A stretch of DNA of 64,000 bases, from NCBI RefSeq assembly GCF_003086295.3, contig NC_092038.1, positions 134,100,737-134,164,736 on the forward strand, read 5' to 3'. The notes below the pieces were generated by a model that was not told where the DNA came from, did no database searches, and saw only the letters and a program-made list of their open reading frames with translations. The position numbers were made by a program, and so were the translations under genes. Each line of letters starts with the position of its first letter. Positions within the stretch are counted from its first letter, which is position 1. Positions 58,756 to 64,000 of the stretch are shown here, in pieces. The stretch is from Arachis hypogaea. Lineage: Eukaryota > Streptophyta > Magnoliopsida > Fabales > Fabaceae.

Positions 58756-59020
58756 CACTACAGCACAGGCGGGGCTTAGCGGCGCTTTTTTATCCTTTTA
58801 GCGGCGGTTTTAAACCGCCGCAAAATAGATTTCCGGCGGCTATAATGACCGCCCTGGTTATGAGCGCTGGGACTGAGTTCAGCGGCGGTTTCCAGCAACC
58901 GCTGGTATAACCGCCGCTAAATACGTATTTCGCAGCATCTGTTAAAAAACCGCCGCAAAATAAACGTTCTACGATTCTCTACTTTATTTATCAGCGGTTT
59001 AAAAACCGCCGCGAATCAAA
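58756..59020 (+). mobile_element. CACTA transposon end with GCGGCGGTTT subterminal repeats
   Basis: CACTACAGCACAGGCGGGGC at 58756 is a CACTA-type terminus. Next come repeated, often paired GCGGCGGTTT/AACCGCCGC boxes (about 58800-58825, 58880-58918, 58944-58962, 58992-59016), very GC-rich against the AT-rich surroundings. The opposite end is not in this window, so it is a truncated or solo end. Confidence 0.75.
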
Positions 59021-59322
59021 AAATAAAGAATAATTGCTTAAGAAGCAAGATAGTCCTATCTAAATGTTATTTTTAAATTTCTTTTAAGATAACTGAAGCT
59101 CCACTTATGAATATGAATTTCATCACCGTTTTTATCATAATATCTATTATTTTATTTGTATCTCTCAAAATTAATTGGAAGTCAATACGTTATTTTCAAA
59201 ACATTATGTCCCAAATTTTTAACACTAAAAAATTAACAAAATCAGATTATCATATTTTTATAAACTTAACATATATTTTTATGATACAAGATAGATAAAT
59301 TATACTTTTATAAACAAACGTT

Positions 59323-60678
59323 GAGTAAATAGCCAAATTGGTCCCCGAAAGATAGCCCATTCTTCAAACGAGTCCCCGTAAGAAAAAAATAATAAAATTT
59401 GTCCCCGAAAAATTTAAAATTGATAACGTTAGTCCTTCCGTCAGTTGGATGATGACGTGTCACGTTAAGTGCCACGTGGCATATGATGACGTGGAGGGCT
59501 AATGCCACGTGTCAGGTCAGTGACACGTGACATGTCACGTGGCACTTGACATGTCAAAAAGTTATTTATAATCAAAATAGTTCTTGAAAGTTCAGACGTA
59601 AGTCATTTTCATCCCTAAAATTTTAAAAATTAATCAAATTAGTCCTTATATAAATTTTTTTATTTTTTTTGATAATATTAAATTTAAAATATTTTTTGAT
59701 ACTACTAATTTTAATAGAAATGTAATTGACAATCAAAAAATTAGTAATTGTATCTTTTCTTCTCAAAAATTTGTTCAATAAAATTATATCTCTCCTTTAA
59801 TTCTTATCAAAATCTCTCTATTCTTTTCTATTATAAAACCTTTTTCTTACATTATTACATTTTGTTGGAATATATATATATATACTCAAAATTGAAATGT
59901 AGGTATTTGTTAACCTAAACAAAGTTATATGCTCAAAATCAAAATTTATGTATGTTAATCTAAATGAAAGTAATAACGTAATGAAAAAAAAGATGTATAA
60001 ATTTTTATTAAATTTGTTTAGGTTAACATACATAAATTTTTATTTTGAGCATATAACTTTATTTAGGGTAACAAATACATACATTTCAATTTTGAGTGTA
60101 TATATATATTCCAGCAAAATGTAATAATGTAAAAAAAAGGTTTTAGAATAGAAAAGAATAAAAGAGATTTTGACAAGAATTAGAGGAGAGATATAATTTT
60201 ATTGAACAAATTTTTGAGAAGAAAAGATACAATTACTAATTTTTTGATTGTCAATTACATTTCTATTAAAATTAGTAGTATCAAAAAATATTTTAAATTT
60301 AATATTATAAAAGAAAAAATAAAAAAAATTATATAAGGACTAATTTGATTAATTTTTAAAATTTTAGGGATGAAAATGACTTACATCTGAACTTTCAAGA
60401 ACTATTTTGATTATAAATAACTTTTTGACATGTCAAGTGCCACGTGACATGTCACGTGTCACTGACCTGACACGTGGCATGCCACGTGTCACCGATCTGA
60501 CATGTCAACCAATCATATTGTGACACGTGGCATTAGCCCTCCACGTCATCATCCAACTGACGGAAGGACTAACGTTACCAATTTTAAATTTTTCGGGGAC
60601 AAATTTTATTATTTTTTTCTTACGGGGACTCGTTTGAAGAATGGGCTATCTTTCGGGGACCAATTTAGCTATTTACTC
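59323..60678. mobile_element. Large foldback element with GAGTAAA termini (copy 4, 1.36 kb)
   Basis: Almost the whole 1356 bp is one inverted repeat centred near 60000. Ends read GAGTAAATAGCCAAATTGGT and, on the right strand, its mirror. The 10-bp duplication AACAAACGTT is exact at 59313-59322 and 60679-60688. Both arms carry a cluster of CACGTG/ACGTGTCA boxes (about 59455-59555 and 60435-60548). No coding capacity; the short frames in it are mirror images of each other. Confidence 0.92.
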
Positions 60679-60688
60679 AACAAACGTT

Positions 60689-61804
60689 TAATTAGATTTG
60701 GCAATGATCACATCTTATATTTTTAAACAAAAGTTTAAATTAGGATAGATTTAAATTTTAAATTTTTTAGGGTTTAAAGAAGTATTTACAAATTGGGCAA
60801 TGCTACGTAGCTAAAATATTATAGATAATAAATAAAGATATATGATTAATAACATTTGCGTTTATAAGAGAATGTAAATTGTTCTCTTAATTTAATTGAC
60901 ACAATTAATTTCTTTCTATAATTAATTATCTTTCTTCATTTAATTATACTAAAAATTAATGCTAAATTTAATGTTAATCAAATTCTAAAAATTTATCTCT
61001 CATTATTACTATATGCATTTATAATTCTATAACTTTTTTTCTCCAAATAAAAATCTCAAATTCTTATATTTTTAATTTTTTAAAAATTTCAAATCACCTC
61101 AATACATTTTAAAAAAATATAAATATTATACGTATAAAATATGAATATTAAATCAGAGAATTTAACAACTTCTGTTATACAACTCATATTTTATATATAG
61201 ATTATTATAAAATAAAAAATAGAAAATAAAATATAAACAAAAATTAAGAAATAACATTTTAAAAATAATTATTAACTCGTCATATTAAAATCAATAAATA
61301 AAAATACGTATAAATAGTAAATAAAAAATATTAAAATTATGACTCTTTGGTGTACATATAAGATAATTTGAAATATATAACAAGACATATAGTTTAAAAT
61401 TTAGTAATATGAAATTATGGATGTTATTAATATGAAATTTTGGATGTTATGTATACCTTACCTAACTATGAATGTTATGTGTATGAACTTATGAATGTTA
61501 TGAGTAAATTTGCTAATTGAATAAATTAATTTAAGTATTGGATATTCCTTTTTCAAATTTAATTATAGTAAAATTTGAAAATATATGTAAATCAAAATAA
61601 GTAATTTCATTTTGAAAAATATGAAACAAATTTTTAAATTATCAATGATTTAAAAAATTATATGTTAATTTAAATGTATACTATCTTAAAAAAAAATTAA
61701 AATATGAATCATAATTATTAGTGTATATATGAAATAATTTGAAATATATAATAAAATATAGTTTAAAATTACATAATATTAATTGTAAAAATATATTAAT
61801 TATA

Positions 61805-61849
<45 letters not shown>

Positions 61850-63080
61850 TGTTACATAATAAATAAAAAATGTACTCAAAAATTGATAAGAATATAAATT
61901 GATAAGAATATAAATTATATATATTGAAGATCCTTCTATATTCATTTAATAAGAATATAAATTGATAAAGTATGTATTTATAATATACTATTAAATATAT
62001 AATTAATGTTTTTATATATAATAAATATTGTAATAAAAACGATAAGCGCGTAAAAGAGTTCTAATTAAATTTAGTTCATCTAATTAAATAAAGTTAAAAA
62101 TAGAAAATTTTTGCTGATTTTGGTTCCTAAGTTTGGTTACCAAACTTTTCTCTTACAAACCAAACAAAAATCGAATTCCGACGCGTCTTCATAAAATAAA
62201 TTTTATATAGCCCCAATACCATAAATGACAAATGTAGGTTAAATTATGGAATTTTGAGGGAGTTGGACTGAAACGGTTGAGCTGATGAAAATTAAAATCA
62301 ACTCAACATGTTGGATATGGAAGGAAAAAAAATTGGGAACATAGTAATTTGTTTGAAGGACAAAGTAATTTTTTATAATTTAAAAATATTTATTTAATTT
62401 TCAATTATTTAAATAGTTAAAATTTAACTAAATCAATTATTTGAATGACTGGAATCTAATTAAAAAATTTTGAATTATAAAAGATTATTTTGTTTTTCAG
62501 ACAAATAATCAGTAACAAAAAGGGTATTTACTCATTCGTAATTCATTCTTTTGTAACAAATTAAATGAGTATATGTCTGGATAAATTAAAATGTAACATA
62601 TTAAACATTCAGTGTGCAATAATGATATGTGTGAATTGGAAGGAGGGAGCACCTGTTTGGTTCCACCTTATCATGTCTTCTTTCTTTTTTTACTTTATAT
62701 GTTCCGTCCCCTACTTTACATAATAATATTTGTGAATTGAAGGTTATATGCTGATATATCTTATGAGGGAAAATCCTATCAATAGTGTTTTTAAAAAAAA
62801 AAATTTAGTTACTTAGGGTATTTTTTTATCAGTCTAATAGCTCAAAAATTAATCCGTTGCATATTTAAGTTTTATTTAATGGTATATTATTGGTTAATAA
62901 ATTGCTATATGTATAAAGTAAAATTCGAACTCTCGACATTTACTTAAGTGAACGAGTGAATTGATGACCATCCAAACGAAATTCAAATTTTTTTTTATTA
63001 TTTTATTTTAATTTAATTTTTTTACAAAAATATTAGACAACTAAGACTTTTTTTTAAAACAAATATAACCAAATCAAATT
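60689..63080. other. AT-rich intergenic region
   Basis: No gene recognised. An (AT)n run lies at about 61809-61848 and a SINE relic at 62850-62990. Confidence 0.4.
62850..62990 (-). mobile_element. SINE relic (family C)
   Basis: AAATTCGAACTCTCGACATT then ACTTAAGTGAACGAGTGAAT, matching the relic at 56085-56210; B-box complement (TTCGAACTC) still legible. Confidence 0.45.
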
Positions 63081-63084
63081 TATA

Positions 63085-63320
63085 TAGATGCATTTCTATT
63101 TTCATTCTCGTTTTTGTTTTCATTTTTTGTCCTTGTTCTTTTTCTTCTTTTTATTCCTCTTTCTCCTTCACGGTTCTAACCACCCTTCCTCCTTCTTTTT
63201 CTTTTTTTTTAATCATCATCTTCTTTTTTTCTTTAATTTCTTCTCCTTCTTTTTCTTCTTCCTTTTCTTTTATTATCATCATCATCTTCATTTTTTTTTA
63301 CTAGCTTTTTTTTTAGTTTA
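63085..63320 (+). repeat. Pyrimidine-rich low-complexity tract
   Basis: T- and C-rich sequence; the 77-codon frame across it is Phe-rich by composition and not a gene. Confidence 0.7.
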
Positions 63321-63638
63321 ATATCACACAATTAGTTTAAAAATAACAAAAATGACACAAAAATTTTCTGTTAATGACACAAAAAATTTATTAAAAATAA
63401 TACCAACTTTTTTTTATAAATGACACCAGAAATCTTTAAAAAACTAGAAATCCAAAATTATAACTTTTTCAACCAACAAAATACATTTAAGTGCATTTTT
63501 GAATGAAAAAATAAAACAAGTTATTACAAAATGACATAAGAATGACTAAACTTCTTATATGAGTTTAATACCACTCAATTAGTTCAATAATAAAAAAAAA
63601 TTGCTAAATTTTTTTTTATATTATTGTTAAAAAATTTC

Positions 63639-64000
63639 GGTATCAAATTTAAAAAACTTCCTATATCACAATTAAAGAATTTTAATATTATTTTTCTAAT
63701 AAATTTTACACAATTTAAAATTCTCCTTTCTCCTCTTCTTTTTTATCATCATCTTTTTTTCTTTTCTTTTTGTTTCACCCTCTTAATAAAAACCTGTGTC
63801 ACGCTTAAAAAATGTTGGTGTCAAAATTAAAAAACTTCATGTATTACAATTAAAAAATTTTAATATTATATTTAATAAATTCTGCAGTATTAAAAAATTT
63901 CCTTCCTTTTCTTCTTGTTCATCATCATTGTCATCATCTTATTTCACATTCTCATAATTTTTCTTATTTCACCCTTTTAATAAGAGTTTGTGTCACAGTT
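63639..64000. repeat. Tandem repeat, period about 178 bp, running off the window
   Basis: Two units begin GGTATCAAATTTAAAAAACT (63639) and GGTGTCAAAATTAAAAAACT (63817). Each continues through ATTAA(A)GAATTTTAATATTA, a TTCTTTTTTATCATCATC-like tract and TTTCACCCT-TTAATAA to TGTGTCAC. The second is cut by the window edge, so more copies may follow. Confidence 0.65.

Noticed and set aside
59308..60726. Pair of similar small proteins in opposite orientation
   Set aside because: They are the two mirror arms of the foldback element at 59323-60678.
63088..63321. Phe-rich 77-codon frame
   Set aside because: A product of a TTC/TTT-rich low-complexity tract.

Overview
This is plant nuclear DNA, almost certainly from a legume. 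The repeat families and TIR genes look most like peanut (Arachis), but that genus call is inference. The window is AT-rich, genes have GT-AG introns, and most of the length is transposon-derived.

Layout. 1-6.9 kb: a degraded RPA1-like fragment and a gene for a 1151-residue protein built on about twelve 81-residue W-N-D-F repeats, whose 3' exons look broken. 6.9-13.1 kb: a SINE, then two tandem DUF569 (fascin-like) genes; the second keeps a C-terminal module that the first lacks. 14.1-16.0 kb: an intronless DYW-type PPR gene on the minus strand, probably the CRR28 orthologue. 16.3-31.1 kb: nested DNA transposons around two minus-strand genes for small TIR proteins with a shared C-terminal extension and no NB-ARC domain. 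32.5-37.3 kb: a complete eIF2 gamma gene on the minus strand, eight coding exons plus a 5' UTR exon. 39.3-46.3 kb: a MULE-type composite transposon carrying a decayed mudrA-like transposase and, converging on it, a decayed plant-mobile-domain gene; both ends carry palindromic subterminal repeats. 46.4-47.3 kb: the start of a second MULE. 47.8-49.5 kb: a foldback MITE and a hAT-type MITE. 51.8-53.6 kb: a two-exon DnaJ gene. 53.6-64 kb: AT-rich repeats with two more foldback elements, a CACTA end and a tandem repeat at the right edge.

The intact host genes have unrelated jobs: translation initiation (eIF2 gamma), organelle RNA editing (PPR), protein folding (DnaJ), probable immune NAD+ signalling (TIR proteins) and an uncharacterised beta-trefoil family (DUF569). 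They do not form one pathway. The items most worth a second look are the paired TIR-X genes, the W-N-D-F repeat protein with its frameshifted tail, the MULE/PMD composite with periodic palindromes, and a set of four foldback elements sharing nearly the same termini.

Exon joins were worked out by hand from splice motifs, reading phase and protein continuity; no alignment or database search was run.
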